Shown: positions 33,207-42,507, counted from the first letter of the stretch. The stretch is 64,000 bases of DNA from an uncultured bacterium (GCA_937949615.1 CALEDQ010000027.1:124001-188000); one strand, 5' to 3'. The notes: generated from the letters alone by a model not told the origin. Numbers and translations: made by a program.

Positions 33207-34022
33207 ATGAAACTTTATATCGTAGCAGACATGGAAGGCATTGCCGGCGTCGTTGCCGACGTTCAGACCGGTGGGGCCTCATCGTATTTTGAGGCAGCCC
33301 GGCTGCAGTATACCCGTGAGATAAGATCTGTCTGTGAGGCCGCTCTGAGTGCAGGGGCCGAAGAAGTTTACGTCAATGACTTTCATGGCAATGGTCTGAC
33401 TTTGATCACCGACCAGCTGCCCCGTGAAGTTATGGTAATCAGGGGTGGTTTCAGGCCGACTTCTGGTTATGACCTGCTCGATTCAACCTTCACCGGTCTG
33501 GTGCTGCTCGGCATTCATGCCCGCACCGGCACATACGGCGGGGTGCTGCCGCATACCTATTCGAGCAAGGTTTCTTTCGAGATTTTCGGGCAACCGGTCG
33601 GGGAATTCGACATTCTGGCCCTGGTGGCCGGCGAGATGAAAGTGCCGACGATACTTATCAGCGGCGACTCGAAGGCAATCGAGCAGGCAGGCACCAATAT
33701 GCCGTCGACGCATACGGTGATCACCAAGTATTCGATCGGTACTGACGGCGCGCTGTGCGTTCATCCTGACAAAATCTGTGAGCAGCTGCGCGATGAAACG
33801 AAACGGGCGCTGAAAAACGTGGCGGCAATCGAGCCTTCGCAGATTTCCGGCCCGACTCAGCTTACTATCAGGCTGCGTGATGTCAGCCTGGCGCCGCGCC
33901 TTGAATGGATTCCCGGCATTAAAAAGACCGGCGATGCGGTTTTTGAATTCACCGGCAGCAACATGAAGGCGATTGCCAATATTGTTTACGGGGTTGCCAC
34001 CCTTGTAGAAGCGAGGTTTTAG
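33207..34022 (+). CDS. dppA: D-aminopeptidase of the M55 (DppA) family
   Basis: Zinc D-amino-acid peptidase acting on short D-Ala peptides, probably in cell-wall peptide recycling. The 271 residues keep the five metal ligands at the same numbers as B. subtilis DppA: D8 and E10 (ADMEG), H60 (NDFHGNG), H104 (LGIHART) and E133 (VGEFD). The ATG at 33207 is chosen because the family starts with MKLYIVADMEGIAG; the upstream ATG at 33177 adds only leader sequence. A G-rich site (GGGGGCAGG) precedes it. No dpp transport genes are adjacent. It is convergent with the sigma-54 activator gene, 5 bases apart. Confidence 0.94.
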   Translation: MKLYIVADMEGIAGVVADVQTGGASSYFEAARLQYTREIRSVCEAALSAGAEEVYVNDFHGNGLTLITDQLPREVMVIRGGFRPTSGYDLLDSTFTGLVLLGIHARTGTYGGVLPHTYSSKVSFEIFGQPVGEFDILALVAGEMKVPTILISGDSKAIEQAGTNMPSTHTVITKYSIGTDGALCVHPDKICEQLRDETKRALKNVAAIEPSQISGPTQLTIRLRDVSLAPRLEWIPGIKKTGDAVFEFTGSNMKAIANIVYGVATLVEARF

Positions 34023-34027
34023 CGCTG

Positions 34028-35479
34028 TTACAGGGTCTTCTTTTCGAGGCCGAGCTGCTTGATTTTGCGCTGCAGAGTGCGTCTTGACACCTGCAGGGCG
34101 TCGGCGGTTTTTGAAACATTGTAGCCGTATTTTGCCAGCTGGGTGTCGAGAATCTCGCGTTCGGCCACGGCAAGCATTTCTTCAAGGGTGCCGGTTGTCG
34201 GAACTGCTTGCCTGACAGCCTGCTGTTTTGTGTTTTCGAGAATGGCGGTCGGAAAGTGTTCGGGCGTGATTACGCCGTCTGCCAGAACCACAGCCCGTTT
34301 CAGCGCATTTTCAAGTTCTCTGATATTCCCGGGCCAGTTGTAATCTTTGAGAATCTGCCAGGCGGCGGGAGCGAGAGTTGGTGCCTGGCGCCCGTTCTGG
34401 GTGGCAAAGCTTTTGAGAAAATGATCGACGAGCAGACAGAGATCATCTTTGCGCTCGCGCAGCGGCGGCAGCGCAATGGTCATTTCATTGATGCGGTAAT
34501 ACAGGTCGTGTCTGAAAGAGCCGCCTTTGACCATTTCGAGCATATCGCGGTTGGTCGCGGCAATGATCCGGCAATCAACGGCGACCGGCTTTGTCCCGCC
34601 GACCCGGTAGAACTGCTTTTCCTGCAAGACCCTGAGCAGTTTTACCTGTGTATTGAGCGAGGTTTCAGTGATTTCGTCGAGAAAAATGGTGCCCTGGTGG
34701 GCGATTTCGAAATAGCCCTTCTTTTGTGCGGCCGCGCCGGTAAAGGCTCCTTTTTCGTAGCCAAAAAGTTCGCTTTCGATTATCGAATCGGGCAGGGCGC
34801 CGCAGTTAACGGGTATAAAACTCTGGCCGGCACGGTCAGAAAGAGAGTGAATGGCGTGGGCAACCAGTTCTTTACCGGTGCCGCTTTCGCCTTGAATCAA
34901 CACCGAAAGACTGCTGCCACTGATGCGCTTCAGACAGGCGAACATCGAGCGCATGGTTTCGGATTTTCCGATAATGCCATTGAACGAAATCTCTGCTGCG
35001 TCGCCAGAGACTTCTTTGGCCGGGTCGGCTTCGACGCTGCAGACTCTGGCCGGTGAGAGTTCGATGATCCGCTTGCGGGCGATGTTGCTGAACCAGGCCG
35101 GCAGAAAGTCGACGAGCTGCTGGATTTCGTTTTCGAAGAGCCGCAGACGGCGGCCTTCCTGCCAGACAAAGGTGGCTACTTCTTCTTTGGCGACGCTGTC
35201 GGCCTGGTCGCCGAATTTTTCGACAAGCTGCTTCATGACCATGAGGTAGGGAAGATGCCGGTTGGCGATCTGCGGGGCCGCATCGTCTTCGAGGCCGATG
35301 TCTGCAAGTATCCTGCGGCGCATTTCGGGCGGCATCGCCAGCCCGAAATTCACCGCAAGTTTGCTTGAGCTGTCGGATTTTAGCTGTTCAAACAGCGCAT
35401 CGACCTGTTTAAGAACTGTCGGCGAAAACTGCGCAAGAAAATCGCCGGTCAGTTCTTTGAGATTGTCACTTTTTGTCAT
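34028..35479 (-). CDS. Sigma-54-dependent transcriptional activator with unassigned N-terminal domain
   Basis: Enhancer-binding protein for RpoN-dependent promoters. The 483 residues contain the AAA+ domain with Walker A GESGTGKE (197-204) and the sigma-54 contact motif GAFTGA (244-249). Walker B (GTIFLDE) and a C-terminal Fis-type helix-turn-helix (about 445-480, NVSKTADALQVSRRTLQRKI) are also present. Residues 1-155 are helical and match no sensor domain I know; there is no receiver aspartate, PAS or GAF signature. The start overlaps the end of the zinc-ribbon gene by 14 bases, so it is cotranscribed with it and with the acetyltransferase gene. Target promoters are not identified. Confidence 0.9.
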   Translation of the reverse strand: MTKSDNLKELTGDFLAQFSPTVLKQVDALFEQLKSDSSSKLAVNFGLAMPPEMRRRILADIGLEDDAAPQIANRHLPYLMVMKQLVEKFGDQADSVAKEEVATFVWQEGRRLRLFENEIQQLVDFLPAWFSNIARKRIIELSPARVCSVEADPAKEVSGDAAEISFNGIIGKSETMRSMFACLKRISGSSLSVLIQGESGTGKELVAHAIHSLSDRAGQSFIPVNCGALPDSIIESELFGYEKGAFTGAAAQKKGYFEIAHQGTIFLDEITETSLNTQVKLLRVLQEKQFYRVGGTKPVAVDCRIIAATNRDMLEMVKGGSFRHDLYYRINEMTIALPPLRERKDDLCLLVDHFLKSFATQNGRQAPTLAPAAWQILKDYNWPGNIRELENALKRAVVLADGVITPEHFPTAILENTKQQAVRQAVPTTGTLEEMLAVAEREILDTQLAKYGYNVSKTADALQVSRRTLQRKIKQLGLEKKTL

Positions 35480-36266
35480 CAGCTCTTGGGGTAAGCAGTT
35501 CGGCGGGGATGGTCGCTTTCAGCTTCCTGAGAAAGTTGATGGCAACCTTATCGCCGGGGTTGGCTTCGAGAGATTTGAGGTAGGCGGTCTTAGCTTCGTC
35601 GTTTTTGCCGGCTTCCATTTTAACGCGGCCGAGCCAGCTCCAGGCTTCAGCGTCCATTGCGTTAGCTTCGGTGGCTTCGACAAACAGCTGAGCGGCTTCA
35701 TCCTTGTTTTTCTGACTGTAAAGCAGGTAACCCCATTTTCTCAGAGCGATGGCGAGATAAGCGTTGGCGGTTGACTTCTTTTTGGTTTCGGGGAATTTTT
35801 TAAGGAATTCACGCCAGGTTTCGGCTTCGCGTGAGAAGAAGTTCATGCGGTGCAGCAGCATGGCTTTTTTGAAGATAAGCTTTTCTTCGTCTTCAGGCTT
35901 TTTTTCAAGAAGGTAACTTACCTTCATCAGTTCTTTTTCGATTTTGGCGCGTTCGGACTGGCCAAGCTTGAGTTCTTCACGGGTTTTGGGATCGATGCGG
36001 CCAAGAATGCGCATTTCGGCAAGTGAGGCATTGCATTTAATGCAGAAATCTTTATCGGCAGGATTTTCGGTATTGCAGTCAAGACAGAGATTCAGTGCCA
36101 GATTGCAGTTTTTGCAGTTGGTGGCATCGGCAGCGTTTATTGTTTTGCATTCATAGCAGATATTTCGCTGGGCAAAAGCGCTGCCACTGGCGAAAAGACA
36201 GAAAAAAACGGCGAGAAGCATGAACATGCAGAAATGCTTTGTCTTAGAGCGCAGAGAAATAGTCAT
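35466..36266 (-). CDS. Exported double zinc-ribbon protein with TPR-like repeats
   Basis: A signal peptide (about residues 1-31, SAFA|QR cleavage) precedes two CxxC...CxxC zinc ribbons. CYEC with CKNC and CLDC with CIKC lie roughly at 35-75. A helical linker and TPR-like repeats (about 110-255) follow, including AEAWSWLGRVKMEAGKNDEA. Two treble-clef-type ribbons outside the cytoplasm are unusual, since cysteines would face oxidation. The start at 36266 is favoured over 36278 by a GGAG 8 bases upstream. The gene overlaps the acetyltransferase before it (23 bases) and the sigma-54 activator after it (14 bases), a tight three-gene operon. Function unknown. Confidence 0.78.
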   Translation of the reverse strand: MTISLRSKTKHFCMFMLLAVFFCLFASGSAFAQRNICYECKTINAADATNCKNCNLALNLCLDCNTENPADKDFCIKCNASLAEMRILGRIDPKTREELKLGQSERAKIEKELMKVSYLLEKKPEDEEKLIFKKAMLLHRMNFFSREAETWREFLKKFPETKKKSTANAYLAIALRKWGYLLYSQKNKDEAAQLFVEATEANAMDAEAWSWLGRVKMEAGKNDEAKTAYLKSLEANPGDKVAINFLRKLKATIPAELLTPRADDKK

Positions 36267-37086
36267 GATACACTCCATCGTTTATTGGAATCAGCTCGGC
36301 TGCTTCACATGCCTTTTCGCTCAGTAGAATGCGACCAGGCTGGAGTGAGGCAACGGTTTTCAGAACAGAAGAGATAACGTCTTTTTCGGGTTTGAAGTCA
36401 CCCTTTTTAAATATGCACCACTCGCGACCATCATGGCAGGCAAGAAAGGTGTTGCCTTTATGAAAAATCTCGTGGGTTGCCGGTTTTATATGCCTGAACA
36501 CTGCGTAGTCGGCGCCGAGATAGGCGCGATGCAGAAAATAGGATGGCGGCAGCGGAATACCAATGAAAGGAAACAGATTCAAGCCGGCGATATCGTCGGG
36601 GTGCAGCACAACCCGCTCATTGCGCAGAGCTTTGCCGTGCTCGGCGGCTGAAACATCGACATAGTGGTAGCGGCGATCTGGCTGCATGCCGAGCATCGAG
36701 AGTTCTTCGTCGGTCTGGGCGCGGTCAGCAAAAAGAATCATCCCAGAGCACTCGCGTTTTTTCGCTTCACGGGCCAGACCTTCAAGCAACTGTCTTGCTA
36801 CCTGCGGGTGCCGGTAGTTTTCATGAAGCCGCCAGCCGATGACAGATGCTTCGCCGGTTGGCAGTTTGATCATATCGGCGTGGGCAAAAATAACCGAGCC
36901 ATAGGCGAGTACCCACGAAGAGCCGGGGCTTCTGACAACGATCTTAGCGTGCATTTTGCACGTATCGCTGCGGTCGAACCATGACCCTTCGAGGGTTTCG
37001 GCGCAACAATGCATGTCGGCGACCGATTCGGGGTCTTCCTCGTATGAAAATGCTCTGAATTCAAGTTTTCGGAAAATTTCCAGCAT
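36244..37086 (-). CDS. GNAT-family acetyltransferase-like protein
   Basis: The 280 residues contain a GNAT-like core (about 45-145). The strand EASVIGWRLHENYRH is followed by the acetyl-CoA loop region HPQVARQLLEGLAREAKKR, where the usual R/Q-x-x-G-x-G/A glycines are replaced (HPQVAR), so cofactor binding may be weak. The C-terminal half (about 160-280) lacks a family I recognise. The start is ATG at 37086 with an AGGA site. It heads the operon with the zinc-ribbon/TPR protein and the sigma-54 activator. The substrate is unknown. Confidence 0.65.
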   Translation of the reverse strand: MLEIFRKLEFRAFSYEEDPESVADMHCCAETLEGSWFDRSDTCKMHAKIVVRSPGSSWVLAYGSVIFAHADMIKLPTGEASVIGWRLHENYRHPQVARQLLEGLAREAKKRECSGMILFADRAQTDEELSMLGMQPDRRYHYVDVSAAEHGKALRNERVVLHPDDIAGLNLFPFIGIPLPPSYFLHRAYLGADYAVFRHIKPATHEIFHKGNTFLACHDGREWCIFKKGDFKPEKDVISSVLKTVASLQPGRILLSEKACEAAELIPINDGVYHDYFSAL

Positions 37087-37225
37087 AATCTGTTCCTGTA
37101 GTTATGCCTCTATCATTAACGGTTTCGGGGCAAAAAAGTCAAGCTTTCAGCAACATCTGTTAATGGTTGGCGCAACTGGGTCGATAGATGCGATGCGACG
37201 CCATATTTTTTGTGAGGTAAAGATT

Positions 37226-38767
37226 TTGGACTGGTTCTGGGAAGTTGTGCCCCATATGCTGGGCGAGGCTATTCTTGTCTGCATGTGGATTGTCATGTTA
37301 GTGCTCTGGCGCGCCTTTATCGGCTTCATGGCAAGACGATCAGGGTCGAACGAAGGAACTTTCTGGGGGGCGATTGCGCTGCCCGGCTACCTTCTGGTGG
37401 CAGCCCTGCCGTTTTATGTTTACTGTCGTTTCAGAGATTTTGACTTTTTCAGACCGGAAGTGTTCGCGCTGGCGCAACTGCTGCTTAATGCTTCTCTGGT
37501 GCTTCTTGCCGGTGAAATTCTGTTTTTCGGGGCTTTGAGAAGTTATTCCCGCCGCAAATCCGGTGAGGAATTTCCCAGCATTTTCCGGCAGCTTCTAAAG
37601 GGTATTGTTTACCTGATTCTCATTCTTTCGTTTCTTTCGAATACCTATAAAATCGATATCACACCGCTTTTGACAACTTCGGCGGTGTTTACCATGGTTC
37701 TTGGTCTGGCACTGCAGGATGTTCTTGGGAATCTGTTTGCCGGCCTGTCAGTTCATATTTCGCCACCTTTCAAGATTGGTGACTGGATCAAAATCAATGA
37801 CTTTTTCGGTCGGGTCGAGGAGTCCAACTGGCGCGCAACTACTTTGCGGCAGTCAAACACCGGTCTGGTAGTTATTCCAAATAATCAGATATCGAAAAAC
37901 GAGATAATTAATTACTCCGGTGTCGATGGTTCGATGTTTTACGAGATAAGCCTTGGCTTACCTTATGGGGTTTCGCCTGAAAGGCTGAGAAGAATTCTTC
38001 TGGCAGCAGCCAGGCAGGTGGAAGAAATACATCAGAGGCCGACACCGGTTGTAACCATTACTGATTTTGGTGATTCAGCTATCAATTACAAGGTGCGATT
38101 CTGGTTTTCAAATGATGATCGGCCAGACCGCATAGCCGGTCAGTTGTCTTCGAGAATCTGGTACCGATTGAAACGCGAGGGTGTGTCCATACCCTTTCCG
38201 ATTCGCGATGTTTATCTGCACCATGAAAAAGATGATCACGACAAGACGGTCGAGCACCGGCTGAACCTTATCGCTGGCATCGACTTTCTGGCGGCTCTCG
38301 ACGGCAAGTTGCGCAGGCTCGTTGCCGAGCGTCTCGAAGAGTGCTGGTATGAGACCGGCGAACATATTGTCACTGAGGGCGCCTTCGATACGGATTTTTA
38401 CATTATCGACCGTGGTCGCGTTCAGGTTTTTGTTGCAACTGCGGGGCAAAAGGCAGTTGCTGAACTTGGCGAAGGCGATTTCTTCGGTGAAATGTCACTG
38501 CTGACTGGCGAGAAGCGCTCGGCTTCGGTTGTTGCCAAACAAGAAACCAGGCTTCTCAAACTCAATCGCGATACCATGGGTCGGCTATTGAGCGAAGATG
38601 CGCAACTGGCAGAAGTTCTCAGCAAAACTCTCGCCGAGCGCAGCAGTCGTAACAGTCAGCTTGCTGCTGACCATAATGAAACCAGGGTTGCGGCTCAGAA
38701 GCCGGCAGAAGAAAATGCTGCCAGAGCGGCTTTGCTGCGCAGGATCCGCGGATTCTTCAAGCTTTGA
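37226..38767 (+). CDS. MscS-type mechanosensitive channel with C-terminal cyclic-nucleotide-binding domain
   Basis: Bacterial cyclic-nucleotide-gated-type MscS channel. About 513 residues: four or so membrane segments (about 10-165), then the MscS pore helix and beta domain (LTTSAVFTMVLGLALQDVLG, GDWIKINDFFGRVEESNWRAT). An alpha/beta domain ends near 340, and a cNMP-binding domain covers about 355-470. Its phosphate-binding cassette reads GDFFGEMSLLTGEKRSAS, with the Glu and Arg that contact cyclic nucleotide. A short basic tail follows. The start is TTG at 37226, because GAGG lies 8 bases upstream; in-frame ATGs at 37193 and 37161 are alternatives. Reading from 36956 would run through the opposite-strand acetyltransferase gene. 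Confidence 0.87.
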   Translation: MDWFWEVVPHMLGEAILVCMWIVMLVLWRAFIGFMARRSGSNEGTFWGAIALPGYLLVAALPFYVYCRFRDFDFFRPEVFALAQLLLNASLVLLAGEILFFGALRSYSRRKSGEEFPSIFRQLLKGIVYLILILSFLSNTYKIDITPLLTTSAVFTMVLGLALQDVLGNLFAGLSVHISPPFKIGDWIKINDFFGRVEESNWRATTLRQSNTGLVVIPNNQISKNEIINYSGVDGSMFYEISLGLPYGVSPERLRRILLAAARQVEEIHQRPTPVVTITDFGDSAINYKVRFWFSNDDRPDRIAGQLSSRIWYRLKREGVSIPFPIRDVYLHHEKDDHDKTVEHRLNLIAGIDFLAALDGKLRRLVAERLEECWYETGEHIVTEGAFDTDFYIIDRGRVQVFVATAGQKAVAELGEGDFFGEMSLLTGEKRSASVVAKQETRLLKLNRDTMGRLLSEDAQLAEVLSKTLAERSSRNSQLAADHNETRVAAQKPAEENAARAALLRRIRGFFKL

Positions 38768-38785
38768 TCGCATTTTTCTTAAAAG

Positions 38786-38814
38786 TTGACCGTAAGCAGG
38801 GTGGGGCTTATAAT
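38786..38814 (+). promoter_or_regulatory. Strong sigma-70-type promoter
   Basis: TTGACC (38786-38791), a 17-base spacer and TATAAT (38809-38814) form the best consensus promoter in the window. The ATG at 38846 follows about 25 bases after the predicted start site, with GGGAG as ribosome-binding site. Confidence 0.8.
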
Positions 38815-38845
38815 CAGGTACCCTGTTTTGCTTGTGGGAGAACCG

Positions 38846-39151
38846 ATGCAGAAAGTTTATAAAAAAGTTGTAACATCTTTTAAAATGCAGGTTAAGCGCC
38901 GCTACCTGATGCTTTTAAAGAAGCAGGTGGTCGAAGATGGTTTAAGGCGCCGGCGCGGCGATTGTCTTGGCTGTGGCGCCTGCTGCAAGTCTTCTTTTCC
39001 GTGCCCGTTTCTCTACGAGAAAGACGGTATGTTTCTCTGCCGCATTCATGAAACCAAGCCGGATGTCTGCAAGATTTATCCGTTCAACGAAGAAGACATG
39101 TTTCCGCATACCAAAGACAAATGTGGCTACTATTTTGTTGATGAGGCTTGA
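38846..39151 (+). CDS. YkgJ-type cysteine-cluster protein
   Basis: Small putative zinc or iron-sulfur cluster protein of the YkgJ/UPF0153 family. Of 101 residues, the key pattern is CLGCGACCK followed by CPFL, CRIH, PDVCKIYPF and a late KCGYYF, giving the family's eight-cysteine arrangement. The N-terminal 30 residues are basic. No enzymatic function is established for the family. The ATG at 38846 is set by the strong promoter just upstream, which rules out the longer in-frame reading from 38786. It is followed by a terminator shared with pyk. Confidence 0.85.
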   Translation: MQKVYKKVVTSFKMQVKRRYLMLLKKQVVEDGLRRRRGDCLGCGACCKSSFPCPFLYEKDGMFLCRIHETKPDVCKIYPFNEEDMFPHTKDKCGYYFVDEA

Positions 39152-39189
39152 TCGGATGCTGGTCTGACCAGCGACAGTCAGTAAATTAA

Positions 39190-39221
39190 AGAGGCCGTAT
39201 CAGGAGTTTGATACGGCCTCT
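39190..39221. terminator. Terminator between convergent genes
   Basis: A perfect 13-bp stem (39190-39202 with 39209-39221) and 6-base loop. The T-tract is weak on the plus strand and better on the minus strand. It lies between the YkgJ-like gene and pyk. Confidence 0.75.
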
Positions 39222-39238
39222 GTGCTTTGCAGGCTTTT

Positions 39239-40660
39239 TCAGCTGATCCGGTGCAGTTTCATCAGGTTGGTGTTGCCTTTGACGCCAAGCGGAACGCCGG
39301 CGACGATGACTATCACATCACCCGGCTTCGCGATGCCGAGTTCTTTGAGAGTCTTTTCTGCCATCGCGATCATCTCGTCGGTATTGCGGATGTCTTTGAC
39401 CAGGATTGGGGTTACGCCCCAGCTCAGGGAGAGCCGGCGACAGGTGGCTTCTTTTGGCGTGAGCGCAAATACCGGCGTTGGCGGATGATACTTTGAAATG
39501 TGCAGAGCGGTATTGCCGCTGTGGGTGAACGGCACGATTGCACGGGCTTCGACGTTCATGGCGGCTTCACAGGCAGCGTGCGCCATGACCTCTTCGATAG
39601 CGTTGCCGACTTCGGGCAGCAGATTGTTGATGCGCTCATAATTGTCTGAGCTGACTTTTTCGGCTTCGGTGGCGATGGCGGCCATCATTTTAACAGCATC
39701 GACCGGGAATCTGCCGGCGGCGGTTTCGCCAGAGAGCATTACCGCATCAGAGCCTTCGACGATGGCGTTGAAGACGTCGGTAGTTTCGGCGCGGGTGGGG
39801 CGCTGGTTTTCGATCATCGATTCGAGCATCTGAGTTGCAGTTATGACAGTCTTGCCGCGGCGCCCGCATTTGAGCAGCAGCTGCTTCTGCACGGCCGGAA
39901 CCTGCTGAATCGGCATTTCGACGCCAAGATCGCCGCGGGCGATCATTACACCTTCGCAATTGTCGAGAATCTGGTCGATTTCATCGAGGGCTTCTGGCTT
40001 TTCAATTTTGGCAATGATGCGAATCTGGGCATCGCCAATGAGTTGCTGCAGATCGATCAGATCTTTGGCTTTTCTGACAAAGCTCAGGGCCACAAAATCA
40101 AGCTGATGTTCGATCATGAACTTGAGGTCAGCCCGGTCTTTGTCGGTGATAGTCTCGATGCTGAGCGGAATTCCGGGCATGCTGAGACCTTTTTTGTCTT
40201 TCAGCGGCCCGCCATCGAGCACCCGGCAATTAACCCGGTTGCCGGCAATGTCGACGACTTCGAGCATAATGTTGCCGTCGTCGAGCAGAACCGAATTGCC
40301 CGGCCGCAGGTCTTTGGTGAGATATGGGTAAGAAGTGCCTATGCCTTGCTGGGTGCCTGGCTCATCGGGGTTTTCGCTGATAAAAAATGAATCGCCGGCA
40401 TTGAGCTCGATCGGCCCGCTGGCGAATTTTCCGACCCTGATTTTTGGTCCGCAGAGGTCGCCAAGAATTGCGGTAAAGCGGCCGGTTTTTTCTGAGGCCT
40501 GTCTGATGGTTTTGATGGCGGCCAAGTGACTTTCGTGGGTGCCATGGGAAAAATTGAGCCGGAAAACGTTAACGCCGGCCATTATCAGTTGTTCAACGGT
40601 TTCCAGGGCTGCTGAAGCCGGGCCGAGAGTCGCGACTATTCTGGTTTTTTTGCTGGTCAT
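39239..40660 (-). CDS. pyk: Pyruvate kinase
   Basis: Glycolytic enzyme forming pyruvate and ATP from phosphoenolpyruvate. The 473 residues are normal for the family: TRIVATLGPAS start, RLNFSHGTH, the catalytic lysine and metal region IIAKIEKPEAL and MIARGDLGVEMP, ATQMLESMIENQRPTRAE, and the C-terminal allosteric domain ending in VPLGVKGNTNLMKLHRI. The start at 40660 is supported by AGGTGAG upstream and by family length; an in-frame ATG at 40699 would add 13 residues. Transcribed alone, with a terminator after it. Confidence 0.97.
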   Translation of the reverse strand: MTSKKTRIVATLGPASAALETVEQLIMAGVNVFRLNFSHGTHESHLAAIKTIRQASEKTGRFTAILGDLCGPKIRVGKFASGPIELNAGDSFFISENPDEPGTQQGIGTSYPYLTKDLRPGNSVLLDDGNIMLEVVDIAGNRVNCRVLDGGPLKDKKGLSMPGIPLSIETITDKDRADLKFMIEHQLDFVALSFVRKAKDLIDLQQLIGDAQIRIIAKIEKPEALDEIDQILDNCEGVMIARGDLGVEMPIQQVPAVQKQLLLKCGRRGKTVITATQMLESMIENQRPTRAETTDVFNAIVEGSDAVMLSGETAAGRFPVDAVKMMAAIATEAEKVSSDNYERINNLLPEVGNAIEEVMAHAACEAAMNVEARAIVPFTHSGNTALHISKYHPPTPVFALTPKEATCRRLSLSWGVTPILVKDIRNTDEMIAMAEKTLKELGIAKPGDVIVIVAGVPLGVKGNTNLMKLHRIS

Positions 40661-40821
40661 AAACTCACCTGTCATCAAAAGATGTAATGCCGTCAACATA
40701 CACGCAACTTATCAGGGATGCAAATTTTCATCAGACAAAAAATAGTTGCTGTTAAGTCTTCAGCCTGCCGATAGACATAGGGAAAAATTATAAATTGTTG
40801 CCATATTACAGGAGGCAAATC

Positions 40822-42507
40822 ATGAAAAGGCTTGTATTGACCGGTTTTCTGGCGCTTTTTCTGACTGTTCCTGCTTTTCCGCTTTCGTTTGATGCCCTGC
40901 CCGGTTATCAGGACGAAGGAATGAAGCTGTATGTCCGCGGAACCGGAAAACTCCAGGAAAGAAACTACGTCGAAGCGGTAACCGACCTGACGAGAGCGGT
41001 AAAGTTGCGCCCGGATATTGCCGAAGCTTTTCACAACCTCGGGTTTGCCTTTGAAAAAACCGGTGATCTGAGAAATGCCGCCCGGGCCTATGAACGGGCG
41101 CTCAGTCTGAAGCCGAATTATCCATCAGCACTTAATAATCTTGGCTATTTGCTTGCAACGACCGAAACCGACCCGGCAAAGGCCGTCATGCTCTGCCAGA
41201 AAGCTGTCGAGCTGCAGCCAAATTCGCCGAGTTTCCATGATTCACTTGGCTGGGCACTTTATAAAGCCGGCCGGCATAGCGAGGCCAGCGCTCATTTCAA
41301 TGCCGCCATCCGCCTTGAGCCAGGTTTTTTCAAGTCACATTTTAATCTGGGTCTGGTCGAGTTTTCGGCCAACAATATCAATGCGGCCGCTACTCATTTC
41401 CGTAATGCGATTCAGCTCAACCCGAACTATCTGAAGGCTTATGTGCCTCTGGCAGATTGTTATGAAAAAATGAAAGACGATGCCAAGGCGCTGCACGTCT
41501 ATCGTCAGGCTCTGGCCAAGGCTCCCGACTCAGATCCGATAAAAAAACACCTTGAAAAGAAGGTTAAAAGTCTGACAACTGAGACAAAACGCTTTTATTT
41601 CAGCAACGTCAAAAAAATGCAGGGCAGTTCAAAGCTGCAGGAATTTCTCAACCGCAAGGGCAAGTCGGGTTCGCTTGGCTCATCCTACAATGTTGCTGCG
41701 GCTCCAACAGAGACAAATACAAGCTTTACGCCAGTCAGTGCCATCGAGCAGCCGGTTGCGGTTTTCGATTCTGCAGCCACAATGGCACCCATGCCTGTCG
41801 CGCCTTCCATGACAGCAGCCGCACCCATGATGGCCGATCCATTCAGCCAGGACAGCATTACTGCAAGAAATGAACGTGATACCAATACCGTCGCCTCTTC
41901 ATATTCTGCCTCTTCGGTAAGAATGTCGGCCGTACCGCGCGAAATCTCGGTCAATCAGGAGCGCGAGCTCGAAAGAAAATATTCTCTCAGCAAATCTTAT
42001 CTCGACCGCGGTCTTGTATCTGAAGCTGCCGCTGAGCTGAACTACATTATCAACAATGCTCCTGAAACCACCATGGTGTCGAGACAGGCTCGCAATCTGC
42101 TGCTGCGTGCCCGCAAGCAGATGGAAGAAAAGAGCACGATGAAGGCACAGACGCATATGGATATGGGTAAGGACTTTTTCAGATCAGGGCAGTATGCGCT
42201 GGCTGAAGCTGAATTCAGCAAGGCTCTGAGTCTGAACCCTGAAAATGCCGAGGCCTACAAGGATATTGCTCTGCTCTGCTACAACCAGGGCCGCTATCAG
42301 GAAGCCTACGAAAAGAGCAAAAAAGCAATCGCTCTCGACCGCACTCTGAAAGAAGCATACGTTGTTCTCGCTTCGCTCTACGCGAGAAAAGGCCGCCCCG
42401 ACGATGCGCTTCGCACTCTCAAGATGGTCAAGGAAATTTCGAGCCGCCGCGACGCAGTCGACGAACTGGCAGAGAAAATGATCGCTTCACTATCACCAGA
42501 ATATTGA
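40822..42507 (+). CDS. Exported TPR-repeat protein
   Basis: Signal peptide (residues 1-about 20), then two TPR blocks. Residues about 30-235 carry at least five canonical repeats, for example AFHNLGFAFEKTGDLRNAARAYERAL and SLGWALYKAGRHSEASAHFNAAI in pieces. Residues about 380-555 carry further repeats including DFFRSGQYALAEAEFSKALS. A low-complexity Ala/Pro/Met/Ser linker (about 285-375) separates them. GGAGG lies 7 bases before the ATG at 40822. Likely a periplasmic scaffold; no partner can be named. It is 4 bases upstream of pgeF, so the two are cotranscribed. Confidence 0.85.
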   Translation: MKRLVLTGFLALFLTVPAFPLSFDALPGYQDEGMKLYVRGTGKLQERNYVEAVTDLTRAVKLRPDIAEAFHNLGFAFEKTGDLRNAARAYERALSLKPNYPSALNNLGYLLATTETDPAKAVMLCQKAVELQPNSPSFHDSLGWALYKAGRHSEASAHFNAAIRLEPGFFKSHFNLGLVEFSANNINAAATHFRNAIQLNPNYLKAYVPLADCYEKMKDDAKALHVYRQALAKAPDSDPIKKHLEKKVKSLTTETKRFYFSNVKKMQGSSKLQEFLNRKGKSGSLGSSYNVAAAPTETNTSFTPVSAIEQPVAVFDSAATMAPMPVAPSMTAAAPMMADPFSQDSITARNERDTNTVASSYSASSVRMSAVPREISVNQERELERKYSLSKSYLDRGLVSEAAAELNYIINNAPETTMVSRQARNLLLRARKQMEEKSTMKAQTHMDMGKDFFRSGQYALAEAEFSKALSLNPENAEAYKDIALLCYNQGRYQEAYEKSKKAIALDRTLKEAYVVLASLYARKGRPDDALRTLKMVKEISSRRDAVDELAEKMIASLSPEY

